The notes under the pieces are model-generated. The model did not search any database and had not been told where the DNA came from. It saw only the letters and a program-made list of their open reading frames with translations. DNA of 64,000 nucleotides, taken from the NCBI GenBank assembly GCA_963755335.1, contig CAVWJW010000008.1:1240001-1304000 (forward strand). Reading direction: 5' to 3'. The stretch is from UBA10649 sp963755335 (GTDB taxonomy: Bacteria; Actinomycetota; Actinomycetes; S36-B12). The position numbers were made by a program, and so were the translations under genes. Below, one piece after another: positions 1-12,585 of the stretch. Position 1 is the first letter of the stretch, and each line of letters opens with the position of its first letter.

Positions 1-54
1 CTGCGTCGGCAGCCGGTGGCGACGAGCACCCGGCTGGGCGAGCACCGTGGCTGA
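1..54 (+). CDS. 3' end of an upstream gene (probably pgsA)
   Basis: An open frame enters from the left edge and ends at a TGA at 52-54, overlapping the GTG start of the next gene by 8 bases. Only 17 residues are visible, rich in Arg and small residues, so there is no domain evidence. In actinomycetes the gene directly before cinA is often the CDP-diacylglycerol phosphatidyltransferase pgsA; that identity is inference from gene order only. Confidence 0.4.
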   Translation: MRRQPVATSTRLGEHRG

Positions 55-553
55 TCGGCCCGATCCCGCGGCGGCGGCCGTGGTCGCCCGGCTCGTGGAC
101 CTGGGCCTGACCGTGGCCACCGGAGAGTCCCTCACCGGGGGGCTCGTGACGGCCACCCTCGCCCAGGTCCCGGGCTGCTCGGCCGTCCTTCGCGGCGGGA
201 TCGTGGCGTACCAGCGCGACGTCAAGGCGGGCCTCCTCGACGTGCCCGAGAGCGCCCTGGCGCAGGGGCTGGTGAGCGAGGCGGTGGCCTCGGCGATGGC
301 CCGCGGCGCGGCCGCCCGGCTGGCGGCCGACGTGGGCATCGGCACGACGGGCGTGGCCGGTCCCGAGCCGCACGACGGGGTGCCGGTCGGCTCGGTGTGG
401 ATCGCGGTCTGCGTGGGGCAGGTCATCGTGGCCCGCCATCTGAGCCTGGCCGGTGACCGCGAGCAGATCCGATGTCAGACCGCTGCGGCATGCTTCGAAC
501 TGCTGGCGGAGCTGCTCTCCTCCGCCGAGGTCGGGGTTCGGCGGCGGGAATAG
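47..553 (+). CDS. cinA: CinA-family nicotinamide-nucleotide amidohydrolase (PncC-type)
   Basis: A 168-residue protein that matches only the C-terminal CinA domain, the usual form next to recA in actinomycetes; the N-terminal MoCF-like domain of long CinA is absent. This family (PncC) deamidates nicotinamide mononucleotide to nicotinate mononucleotide in the pyridine-nucleotide salvage cycle, in the cytoplasm. Family signatures are TGESLTGG near residue 25 and the GIGTTGVAGPEP loop near residue 97. The GTG start overlaps the upstream stop, suggesting translational coupling. The family assignment is secure; the exact substrate is taken from characterised relatives. Confidence 0.9.
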   Translation: MADRPDPAAAAVVARLVDLGLTVATGESLTGGLVTATLAQVPGCSAVLRGGIVAYQRDVKAGLLDVPESALAQGLVSEAVASAMARGAAARLAADVGIGTTGVAGPEPHDGVPVGSVWIAVCVGQVIVARHLSLAGDREQIRCQTAAACFELLAELLSSAEVGVRRRE

Positions 554-665
554 ACGCCGATACCGGGCTGTTGGGGGCGTCAAGAGCACTCGCACGATTG
601 CAGGCCGAGAGGTACGGTTCGGCTCTGCAGGCCAGCACCACGCAGGATCGTCGAAAGGAGGGGTC

Positions 666-932
666 GTGATCGTTCTTCGGCAAGTCATCGGTGACGAGCT
701 CCGCCGCCGCCGCCAGGACCAGGGGCGGACTCTGCGCGACGTCTCCGGCGCGGCTGCGGTGTCCTTGGGGTACCTGTCCGAGGTCGAGCGAGGGCAGAAG
801 GAGGCCTCCAGCGAGCTGCTGGCGGCCATCTGCGGGGCCCTGGAGGTCTCGTTGTCCGACGTGCTCGCGTCGGTCAGCACTCACGTCGCTGAGGCCGAGA
901 CCATCGAGCCGCGCGTGCCGTCGCTCGTCTAG
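666..932 (+). CDS. clgR: ClgR-type XRE-family transcriptional regulator
   Basis: An 88-residue helix-turn-helix protein. The GTG start is chosen because an excellent Shine-Dalgarno (AAAGGAGG, about 653-660) lies just upstream, while the open frame runs further 5' without support. The XRE fold is clear: R-RRRQDQGRTLRDVS (first helices), VSLGYLSEVERG (recognition helix), then SELLAAICGALEVSLSDVL. ClgR activates clp protease genes and stress/repair genes in actinomycetes and is normally found next to cinA and close to recA, as here. It ends 3 bases before the convergent lhr stop, leaving no room for an independent terminator. Confidence 0.88.
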   Translation: MIVLRQVIGDELRRRRQDQGRTLRDVSGAAAVSLGYLSEVERGQKEASSELLAAICGALEVSLSDVLASVSTHVAEAETIEPRVPSLV

Positions 933-935
933 GGC

Positions 936-5363
<4,428 letters not shown>

Positions 5364-5364
<1 letters not shown>

Positions 5365-6176
5365 CAGGCCCGGCCGAGGATCACGGCGCCGGCAGCGAGC
5401 AGGACGAACGCGACGAGCTCCACCATTCCGATGCGTGCCGGTCGTGGTGTGCTGCCGTGCATGGCGAACGAGCGGGCCGTCGCGAACCCGAACGCGGGGA
5501 CGAGCAGCCAGCCCTGGGGGAGTCCCCACCACCAGGCGAGAGCCACGGATATCACCAGGCTGACGATGGCGAAGGCCTCTGACATGCGCGCGAAGCGAGC
5601 GTTGGCGCGCTCGCGGATGAACGAGCGGACATGCATGGTCGATCCGGCAAGGAGCAGGCCGACCGCGATGGCAAGGATCCACACGTGCGTGGGCACGGCG
5701 GCGAGGCTCGGCGGCGCCCAGGTTCGTCCGTAGGCGCCGACCGCCCACGCCACCGGGACGAGCAGCGTGCACTCGAGGATGAACACGCCGTCGTTGATGA
5801 GTGCTCGGTCGTCGCGCCGCAGGGCGAAGGCGATGTTCACCGCGAAGGCCAGCGCGTAGACAACGCCCCACCACAGCACGAAGGGGCGCAGCAGCACCAG
5901 CGCCAGCAGGGCCGGGAGCGCGATGGACGACCACAGCAGCATCGGCCGATGGAAGCGCTCGGGCCGCGGATGTCGTGCGGTCTGCTCCTTCGCCACCGCC
6001 AGCGCGAAGTACGACCACGGGTACGCGGCCACCCAGGCCACCGCGAGGACGAGCAGCACCGGGCTCCACGGGGCGATCGCCATGCCGACGACCAGCGGCA
6101 GTCCGAGGAACGCCCACGCGCCGTGCTGCGGCGGCACGAGCGAGACCTGCCGTACAGGACTGGTCGGCGCGGTCAC
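5364..6176 (-). CDS. YwiC-like family membrane protein
   Basis: A 270-residue polytopic membrane protein with about eight hydrophobic segments. The N-terminal signature VPPQHGAWAFLGLPLVVG and the following acidic/aromatic loop match the YwiC-like family of unknown function. The GTG start at 6176 sits 6 bases downstream of a CACAAT -10 element, so the transcript is probably leaderless. It is translationally coupled to lhr by an ATGA overlap, so the two are likely co-transcribed. The connection to the helicase is not understood; possibly only operon position. Confidence 0.8.
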
Positions 6177-6188
6177 GAGTCGATTGTG
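6177..6188 (-). promoter_or_regulatory. -10 element of a leaderless ywiC-like/lhr transcript
   Basis: On the minus strand CACAAT (6183-6188) is followed by exactly 6 bases and then the GTG start at 6176. The same -10/N6/start spacing recurs before miaB, dapF and other genes in this window, supporting leaderless initiation. No -35 was assigned. Confidence 0.45.
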
Positions 6189-6211
6189 CTGGATGGGGCA
6201 GGATGACCGTC

Positions 6212-6403
6212 GTGCGCCTCACGGACTTCTGGGAGCGGATGGACGAGGTCTTCGGCCCGTCCTACGCCCTGTCGTGGGCGCACGACATGGTGCTCCCGCC
6301 GCTGGGGATGACCGTGATCGAGGCGATCGCCGCAGGCATCGACACGAAGGACATCTGGCGGGCCGTGTGCGCGAGCACCGAGGTCCCCGGAGTCCTGCGA
6401 TGA
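6212..6403 (+). CDS. DUF3046 family protein
   Basis: A 63-residue protein reading VRLTDFWERMDEVFGP at its start, then SWAHDMVLPPLGMTV and a C-terminal DIWRAVC segment, which is the DUF3046 pattern. This small family is found almost only in actinomycetes next to recA; its function is unknown. Family members normally begin at RLT, so the GTG at 6212 is preferred; an in-frame ATG at 6203 would add three residues. Its stop overlaps the ATG of the MFS gene (ATGA). Confidence 0.82.
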   Translation: MRLTDFWERMDEVFGPSYALSWAHDMVLPPLGMTVIEAIAAGIDTKDIWRAVCASTEVPGVLR

Positions 6404-7704
6404 CGATTCCCCGGGAGCCGTCGACCGACGAGGTCGTCGAGTCGTCGCCGACTCCGTCTCGCGCCGATCGTCCCGTGCAGACGCGCACCCTTCGCGTGCT
6501 GTCCGCGGGCGCGATCCTCGGCGGGCTGGCGGTGGCCGGGTCGGTCGCCGCCGGGTCGCTGATCGCGTCGTCGGTGGCCGACTCCGAGGCGGCAGCCGGC
6601 CTGGCGCAGACCGCCGGGGTCCTCGGCGCCGCCGTCCTGGCCCTGCCGCTCGCGCGCATCGCCCTGTCCAAGGGCCGACGGGCCGCGCTGTCGACCGGAT
6701 ACGCCATCGGGGCGACGGGCGCTGTCGTCGTGGTCGTCGCGGCCGTGCTGCGCAGCCTCCCGCTGATCCTGCTGGGCTGCTTCCTGGTCGGCGTGGCGTC
6801 GGCATCGACGTACCAAGCGCGATACGCGGCAACCGACCTGTCGGCCCCGGAGCACCGCGCCCGCGACCTGTCGTGGGTGGTCTGGGCCGGCACCATCGGC
6901 GCGGTGCTCGGACCGAACCTGCTCGAGGTGTCAGGGCGCCTCGGCAGTGCCCTGGGCCTGCCGCGGCTGGCCGGTCCGTATGTCGTCGCGGCCATCTGCC
7001 TGGCGGCGACTGCCGTCATCCTGCTGGTCTTCCTCCGACCGGACCCCTACCTGCTGGCCATCGAGCACCGGGTTGCCGCCGGTGGCAGTCACCATCGGCC
7101 GTCCCTGCGCGACGGGTTCCACCACCTGCGTGGTCGTCCGCGCGCGATCCTCGGCATCGCGTCGATCTCGCTCGGCCATGTGGTCATGGTGATGGTGATG
7201 GTGATGACGCCCGTGCACATGGCCCACGTCGACGTGACGCTGCAGCTGATCGGCCTGGTCATCAGCGTGCACATCGCCGGGATGTACGCCTTCTCGCCCG
7301 TCGTCGGCTGGCTGGTCGACAGGGTCGGCCGCGTGCCGATCGTCGTTCTCGGCGTGGTCATCCTCGCGGTGGCCTGCGTGATCGCCGGACTGGCGCCCGG
7401 TGACAACGTCCCCATGCTGGGCGTCGGACTGTTCCTGCTCGGACTGGGCTGGTCGTGCACGCTGATCGCCGGCTCGACGCTGGTCACCGATGAGGTGGAC
7501 GAGGCCGAGCGCCCCGCGGTTCAGGGCCTGTCCGACCTGTCCATGAACGCCGCCGGCGCGATCGGGGGAGCGGTGGCCGGCATCGTCGTGGTGGCGAGTT
7601 CGTACGCCGTCCTGTGTGCCACCGCGCTCGTGCCGGTCCTCCTTCTCGGCGTCCTCGCGGCGATTCCGGCGTGTCGGGCCCATTCGAACACCCGTTCGAT
7701 ATAG
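6400..7704 (+). CDS. MFS transporter
   Basis: A 434-residue major facilitator protein with about twelve membrane segments after a hydrophilic N-terminus of roughly 30 residues. The RDLSWVVWAGTIGAVLGPNL segment and the cytoplasmic VDRVGRVP loop are MFS-like. The substrate is unknown; drug or metabolite efflux is a guess from the family. One membrane helix is encoded partly by a repeated ATGGTG run near 7190-7205 (VMVMVMVM). The gene overlaps DUF3046 by 4 bases, and its last codons contain the LexA box for recA. Confidence 0.85.
   Translation: MTIPREPSTDEVVESSPTPSRADRPVQTRTLRVLSAGAILGGLAVAGSVAAGSLIASSVADSEAAAGLAQTAGVLGAAVLALPLARIALSKGRRAALSTGYAIGATGAVVVVVAAVLRSLPLILLGCFLVGVASASTYQARYAATDLSAPEHRARDLSWVVWAGTIGAVLGPNLLEVSGRLGSALGLPRLAGPYVVAAICLAATAVILLVFLRPDPYLLAIEHRVAAGGSHHRPSLRDGFHHLRGRPRAILGIASISLGHVVMVMVMVMTPVHMAHVDVTLQLIGLVISVHIAGMYAFSPVVGWLVDRVGRVPIVVLGVVILAVACVIAGLAPGDNVPMLGVGLFLLGLGWSCTLIAGSTLVTDEVDEAERPAVQGLSDLSMNAAGAIGGAVAGIVVVASSYAVLCATALVPVLLLGVLAAIPACRAHSNTRSI
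7684..7699. promoter_or_regulatory. LexA (SOS) box upstream of recA
   Basis: TCGAACACCCGTTCGA is a perfect TCGAAC-N4-GTTCGA palindrome, the actinomycete/Gram-positive LexA operator. It lies inside the last codons of the MFS gene, 157 bases upstream of the recA start. Confidence 0.9.
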
Positions 7705-7764
7705 ATTCCCCATCACGACAGCACGCGGGCACCTGACCACAGGGCCACCCGGCACGCCGGCGGG

Positions 7765-7787
7765 TTGTCAGGCCCCACCGTTAGCGT
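7765..7787 (+). promoter_or_regulatory. RecA-NDp type (PafBC-dependent) promoter
   Basis: TTGTCAGGC, 8 bases, then TAGCGT matches the mycobacterial RecA-NDp consensus (TTGTCRGTG-N8-TAnnnT) at 7 of 9 positions of the first block and all fixed positions of the -10. This promoter class gives LexA-independent damage induction through PafBC in mycobacteria. Transcription would begin near 7794, leaving a leader of about 60 bases before recA. Confidence 0.7.
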
Positions 7788-7856
7788 CACGATCGAACCG
7801 CACGACCACGACCGCGATCCGCGTCCTGCGCCGACCGCCCGAGCAAGGAGAACACC

Positions 7857-8909
7857 ATGGCCAGCGCCGCCAACGACCGCGAGAAGGCCCTTGACGCCGC
7901 CCTTGCCCAGATCGAGCGCCAGTTCGGCAAGGGCTCGATCATGCGCCTCGGCGAGGAGGGTCGGATCCCCATCGAGGTGATCCCGACCGGCTCCATCGCC
8001 CTCGACATCGCCCTGGGCATCGGTGGCCTGCCACGCGGCCGCATCGTCGAGATCTATGGTCCGGAGTCCTCCGGCAAGACCACCCTCGCCCTGCACGCCA
8101 TCGCCAACGTTCAGGCAGCCGGCGGGCTCGCCGCCTTCATCGACGCCGAGCACGCCCTCGACCCCGACTACGCGTCGCGTCTGGGCATCGACCTCGACAG
8201 CCTGTATGTCTCCCAGCCCGACACCGGGGAGCAGGCCCTCGAGATCACCGACACGCTGGTGCGCTCCGGCGCGATCGACCTCATCGTCATCGACTCGGTC
8301 GCCGCGCTCGTACCGCGCGCCGAGATCGAGGGCGAGATGGGTGACTCGCACGTCGGCCTGCAGGCTCGACTCATGAGCCAGGCCCTGCGCAAGATGGCCG
8401 GTGCTCTGAGCAACACCAACACGACCTGCATCTTCATCAACCAGCTGCGCGAGAAGATCGGCGTGATGTTCGGTTCGCCGGAGACCACGACCGGCGGCAA
8501 GGCGCTGAAGTTCTACTCGTCCGTGCGCCTCGACGTGCGCCGCATCGAGACGCTGAAGGGCGGCACCGAGGCGGTCGGCAACCGCACGCGCGTCAAGGTC
8601 GTCAAGAACAAGGTCGCCCCGCCGTTCAAGCAGGCGGAGTTCGACATCCTCTACGGCGAGGGCATCTCGCGTGAGGGCTCGCTCATCGACATCGGCGTCG
8701 ACGCGGGAATCGTCCGCAAGTCCGGCGCCTGGTACACCTACGAGGGCGATCAGCTGGGGCAGGGCAAGGAGAACGCCCGGACCTTCCTCAAGGACAACCC
8801 CGACCTTGCGAACGACATCGAGAAGCGGATCAAGGAGGCCCTGCACATCGGGCCTCAGGTCGATGCCCCCGCCGACGCACCCGAGGCGCCCGCACCCATC
8901 GACCTGTAG
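7857..8909 (+). CDS. recA: Recombinase RecA
   Basis: A 350-residue RecA, close to the usual length and without an intein. It polymerises on single-stranded DNA, drives homologous pairing and stimulates LexA self-cleavage. Walker A GPESSGKT is at residues 68-75; the Walker B strand IDLIVIDSVAAL and the loop-2 region around FGSPETTTGGKALKFY are intact. The ATG follows AAGGAGAACACC, a strong ribosome-binding site. Control is probably dual: a LexA box inside the preceding gene and a RecA-NDp type promoter. recX follows after 10 bases. Confidence 0.98.
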   Translation: MASAANDREKALDAALAQIERQFGKGSIMRLGEEGRIPIEVIPTGSIALDIALGIGGLPRGRIVEIYGPESSGKTTLALHAIANVQAAGGLAAFIDAEHALDPDYASRLGIDLDSLYVSQPDTGEQALEITDTLVRSGAIDLIVIDSVAALVPRAEIEGEMGDSHVGLQARLMSQALRKMAGALSNTNTTCIFINQLREKIGVMFGSPETTTGGKALKFYSSVRLDVRRIETLKGGTEAVGNRTRVKVVKNKVAPPFKQAEFDILYGEGISREGSLIDIGVDAGIVRKSGAWYTYEGDQLGQGKENARTFLKDNPDLANDIEKRIKEALHIGPQVDAPADAPEAPAPIDL

Positions 8910-8919
8910 CGGTTCCGCC

Positions 8920-9483
8920 ATGGTGCGCTACGTGAACGAGCCGACACCCGGCTCGCTCGCCGACGAGCAGGACGACGCCGACCCCGAGCAGGTCGCCCGG
9001 ACCATCCTGCTGCGACGCCTGTCGGCGAGCCCGCGCACCCGCAAGGAACTGGCGGATGACCTGCGCAAGCGCGGCGTTCCCGACGACGTCGCCGAACGCG
9101 TCCTCCATCGGTTCGTCGAGGTGGGGCTCATCGACGATGCCCAGTTCGCTCGCCAGTGGGCCGAGTCCCGCCAACGCACGAAGGGCTCGGCGAGCTCGGT
9201 CCTGCGGCAGGAGCTGCGTGCCAAGGGCGTGGGCGACGACGACGTGGCCGATGCCCTGGCGACCATCGACCCCGAGGCCGAACGCGAGCGGGCCCACCAG
9301 CTCGCCCGGGCGAAGGCGAGGTCGATGTCGCGCCTCGAACCCGTCGTGCGCGAACGCCGCCTGATCAGCATGCTGCAGCGCCGCGGCTACTCCTATGGGG
9401 TTGCGTCGGCGGCCGTCCGCGCAGTCGTCGGAGAGCTGGCGGCTGACGGTGAGTCAGGCTCGTTCGACGCCGACCAGGACTAG
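8920..9483 (+). CDS. recX: Regulatory protein RecX
   Basis: A 187-residue protein that limits RecA filament growth. It shows the three-helix RecX repeats: ARTILLRRLSASPRTRKEL, then GLIDDAQFARQWAESRQ and a C-terminal RLISMLQRRGYSYGVA. The ATG lies 10 bases after recA, so both are almost certainly on one transcript. It converges on a TetR gene with only 9 bases between the stops. Confidence 0.93.
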   Translation: MVRYVNEPTPGSLADEQDDADPEQVARTILLRRLSASPRTRKELADDLRKRGVPDDVAERVLHRFVEVGLIDDAQFARQWAESRQRTKGSASSVLRQELRAKGVGDDDVADALATIDPEAERERAHQLARAKARSMSRLEPVVRERRLISMLQRRGYSYGVASAAVRAVVGELAADGESGSFDADQD

Positions 9484-9492
9484 CGGCACTCG

Positions 9493-10101
9493 TCAGGTCG
9501 CTGGGTTCTTCAGCAGGGGCAGCACGATGGCATCGACGATGTGCTCGATGTCCGCCGGTGTCGGGGCGGCACCGGTCATGATCACGTGATGCACGATCAG
9601 GGCCGCGGGCAACTGCAGCACCCAGGGGTCGATCGCCTGCATGGGGATCTCCCCGCGAGCCACACCCTGCTGGAGCATGGCCATCGCCTCGACCTGCTTG
9701 CGGATGCCGAACCTCGACTGGAACTCCGCTGACACCGCCGGATCGTGAGCGGCCTCGCTGATCAGCTCGCGCATGACGATGCCCAGATCCGAGTCGAGCT
9801 CGTTCGACAGCGTCGACAGCGAGGTGACCAGGTCGTTCCGCAACGAGCCGGTGTCGGGACTTGCGGCCGGGAGGGCGTTGTCCAGGGTGCTGATGAACAC
9901 ATCGAGGGCCAGGGCCCTGACGTTCGGCCAGCGTCGGTAGAGCGCGGCCTTGCCGGTCCCAGCACGGTGGGCGATACGGTCCATCGAGGCGCCGCGCAGG
10001 CCCACCTCGCTGATCTCGGCGAAGGCGGCGGCGTTGACCGCGTCCATCAGCTCCTCGCCGCGCCGACGCGAGCCGCCCGTGGGCGATGCAGCCATCGACA
10101 T
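9493..10101 (-). CDS. TetR/AcrR family regulator of the MmpL exporter
   Basis: A 202-residue TetR protein with an N-terminal helix-turn-helix (GLRGASMDRIAHRAGTGKAA, followed by LYRRWPN) and a C-terminal ligand/dimer domain ending IVLPLLKN. The start is set at the first ATG of MSMAASP; the frame runs further upstream, but that would cover the likely operator. It is divergent from an MmpL/RND transporter with an inverted repeat between them, so local repression of the exporter is the simplest model. Confidence 0.85.
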   Translation of the reverse strand: MSMAASPTGGSRRRGEELMDAVNAAAFAEISEVGLRGASMDRIAHRAGTGKAALYRRWPNVRALALDVFISTLDNALPAASPDTGSLRNDLVTSLSTLSNELDSDLGIVMRELISEAAHDPAVSAEFQSRFGIRKQVEAMAMLQQGVARGEIPMQAIDPWVLQLPAALIVHHVIMTGAAPTPADIEHIVDAIVLPLLKNPAT

Positions 10102-10133
10102 GGCCTCAGGGTAGCATTCGAGTGAACAAAGAC

Positions 10134-10160
10134 GTTCCCTCCATTTGACAAATAGGGAAC
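10134..10160. promoter_or_regulatory. Inverted repeat, probable TetR operator
   Basis: GTTCCCT (10134-10140) and AGGGAAC (10154-10160) form a perfect 7-base inverted repeat with a 13-base spacer between the divergent TetR and MmpL genes. A related half-site, GTTTCCT, follows at about 10167. The TTGACA inside the spacer could be a -35 element for the rightward promoter. Confidence 0.6.
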
Positions 10161-10220
10161 ATTGGCGTTTCCTAAATTGACGCGCGTCCCGCGGTTGCCC
10201 CGCCATCAGGAAGAGGATCC

Positions 10221-12585
10221 ATGCCCGGTCTGTCCACGTGGGCGGTTCGTCGCCCCGTCATCGCCCTCATCGCGTGGTTCGTCGCGCTGATCGCCGTCGT
10301 CGGCCTCGGCCAGGCATTCGGCGGAACACTGAACGACAAGTTCGACCTGCCCAACACCGAGTCGAAGGTCGCCACCGACCTCCTCGCCACCAGCGGCACC
10401 GACACCAGCAAGCTCGAGGGCGGCGCGTCCATCGTCTGGTCACCGGCCACCGGTACCGCAGTCGACGCCGCCACCGCGGCGCAGATCGCTCCCCTCCTGG
10501 CCAAGGTGGCCGCCCTCGACTCCGTCACCTGCGTGACCAACCCCCTTGACGCACAGGGCAAGCCGCTCGGCACCGGCTGCAACACCGGTGCGGCGGTCAA
10601 TCCGGCGGCGATGAAGGCCCTGACTCCTGCCGAGCAGGCAACGCTCGCGAAGTCCTTCGCGTCGGTGAGCCCCGACGGCCACGTCGCGTACTCGACGATC
10701 ACATTCCGCACGGACGCCAGCGGCAGTCTCGACGTGTCGGCCAAGGACGCCAAGGTCATCCTCGACGGGGTCAAGGCGCTCAACACGGCCGATCTCGCCG
10801 TGGGCGCCCAGGGCCAGGTCCTGGAGTTCGCCGGCATGGAGCCGCCGAGCGGTGAGCTGGTCGGCATCGGCGTCGCCATCCTGATCCTGCTCATCGCCTT
10901 CGGGTCCCTGGTCGCCGCGGGCATCCCGATCGTGGTCGCCCTCGCTCGGCCTGGTCATGGGCCAGATGGGCGTGCTGCTCATCGCCAACTTCATGGACGT
11001 CGCGACGTTCGCACCCACCCTGGCCGCCATGATCGGGCTGGGCGTCGGCATCGACTACGCGCTGTTCGTCACGAACCGCTATCGGCAGGGCCTGCTCCAC
11101 GGTCACGACCCGAAGACCGCGGCGGTGGAGGCGGTCGAGACCGCCGGCCGCGCCGTGTTGTTCGCCGGCAGCACCGTGATCATCGCCCTGCTGGGCCTGT
11201 TCGTCATGCGGATCTCGTTCTTCAACGGGCTTGCGCTCGCCGCCGGTGTGACCGTCCTGTTCGTCATGCTGTCCGCCCTGTGGTTCCTGCCAGCGCTGCT
11301 GTCGCTGCTCGGCACCAAGGCGCTGTCCGTGCGCATGCCCTGGGGCAAGCGGCCCGGCTCGATGGTCGACCACCCCGAGGGCAAGGCCTGGGCGCACTAC
11401 GGCCGCATGCTTCAGAAGCGCCCGATCGTGCCCGCCCTGCTGGCCCTGGCCGTCGTCGTGATCCTCGCCATCCCGGTGTTCAGCCTGCGTGAGGGCTTCG
11501 CGGACGACTCGGGCAAGCCGGTCGGCTCTCCTTCCCGCATCGCGTACGACCTGCGCGCCGAGGGCTTCGGCCCTGGCGTGAACGGTCCGTTCGTCGTCGT
11601 CGCCGACCTCTCGGGCGCCAAGAGCCCGGACGCGTACGCCCAGATCGTCGCCGGACTGAACCAGGCCGAGGGGGTCGCCGGCACGTCGCCGAGCCTCGAG
11701 GTCCTGCCCATCATGGGCAAGATGGCTCAGGCCGCCGCCCAGGCGGGTGCAGCCGACGCGTCCGCCAAGCCTCAGACGGTGCAGGCGATCGCGGTGTACC
11801 CGACGACCTCGCCCCAGGACGAGGCCACCACGGCGCTGCTGGACCGGCTGCGCAACGACGTCAATCCGCAGATCGAGGCGGCCACAGGCGCCAAGCTCTA
11901 CGTGGGCGGCACGCAGGCCATCACCAGTGACTTCACGTCAGTGCTGCGTGATGCCCTGCCGCTGTTCCTGGCCATCGTGGTGGGCCTGGGCTTCCTCGCG
12001 CTGATGCTGCTGTTCCACTCGCTCGTGGTGCCGCTCACCGCAGCCATCACCAGTCTCTTGAGCTTCGCGGCGGCGATGGGCATCACGGTCGCGGTGTTCC
12101 AGTGGGGCTGGTTCAGCGGTCCGCTGGGCATTCCCGGCACCGGACCGATCATGCCGTTCCTGCCGATCATGGTGTTCTCCATCCTGTTCGGACTGTCGAT
12201 GGACTACCAGGTGTTCCTGGTCTCGCGGATGCAGGAGGAGTGGAACCGGATCGGCGACAACTCTGCCGCGGTGCGCCGCGGGCTGGCCGGCTCGGGTCGC
12301 GTCGTCGTGATCGCGGCGGCGATCATGTCGAGCGTGTTCCTGGCGTTCGTGCCGAGCACCAACTCCACCATCAAGCTGTTCGGTGTCGCCCTCGCGTCCG
12401 CCGTGCTGATCGACGCATTCATCGTGCGGCTGATCCTCGTGCCGTCGCTGATGTCGATGCTGGGCAAGGCCAACTGGTGGCTGCCGCGCTGGCTCGACAA
12501 GGTCCTGCCCGAGGTGCACATCGAGCCCGGCGAGGACGAGATCAGCGACGATGAGGAGCAGGTCCCCACTACCGTGGGGGTGTGA
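10221..12585 (+). CDS. MmpL/RND family transporter (frameshifted)
   Basis: An MMPL-type inner-membrane transporter of about 787 residues: an N-terminal helix, a large extracytoplasmic domain, a membrane block starting VGIGVAILILLIAFGSLVA, then a second duplicated half with GLSMDYQVFLVSRMQEEW. The GIDYALFVTNRYR and SMDYQVFLVSR signatures are typical. The two halves lie in different frames. Dropping one base near 10944 joins VVAL to LGLVMGQMG cleanly, suggesting a sequencing insertion. Likely proton-driven export of a lipid or drug; the substrate is unknown. It is downstream of a TetR operator and overlaps the next MFS gene (GTGA). Confidence 0.85.

Noticed and set aside
7182..7207. ATGGTG tandem run in the MFS gene as a phase-variable repeat
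   Set aside because: The unit is a multiple of three and encodes alternating Val-Met in a helix, so length change would not switch the frame. Only about four units are present.
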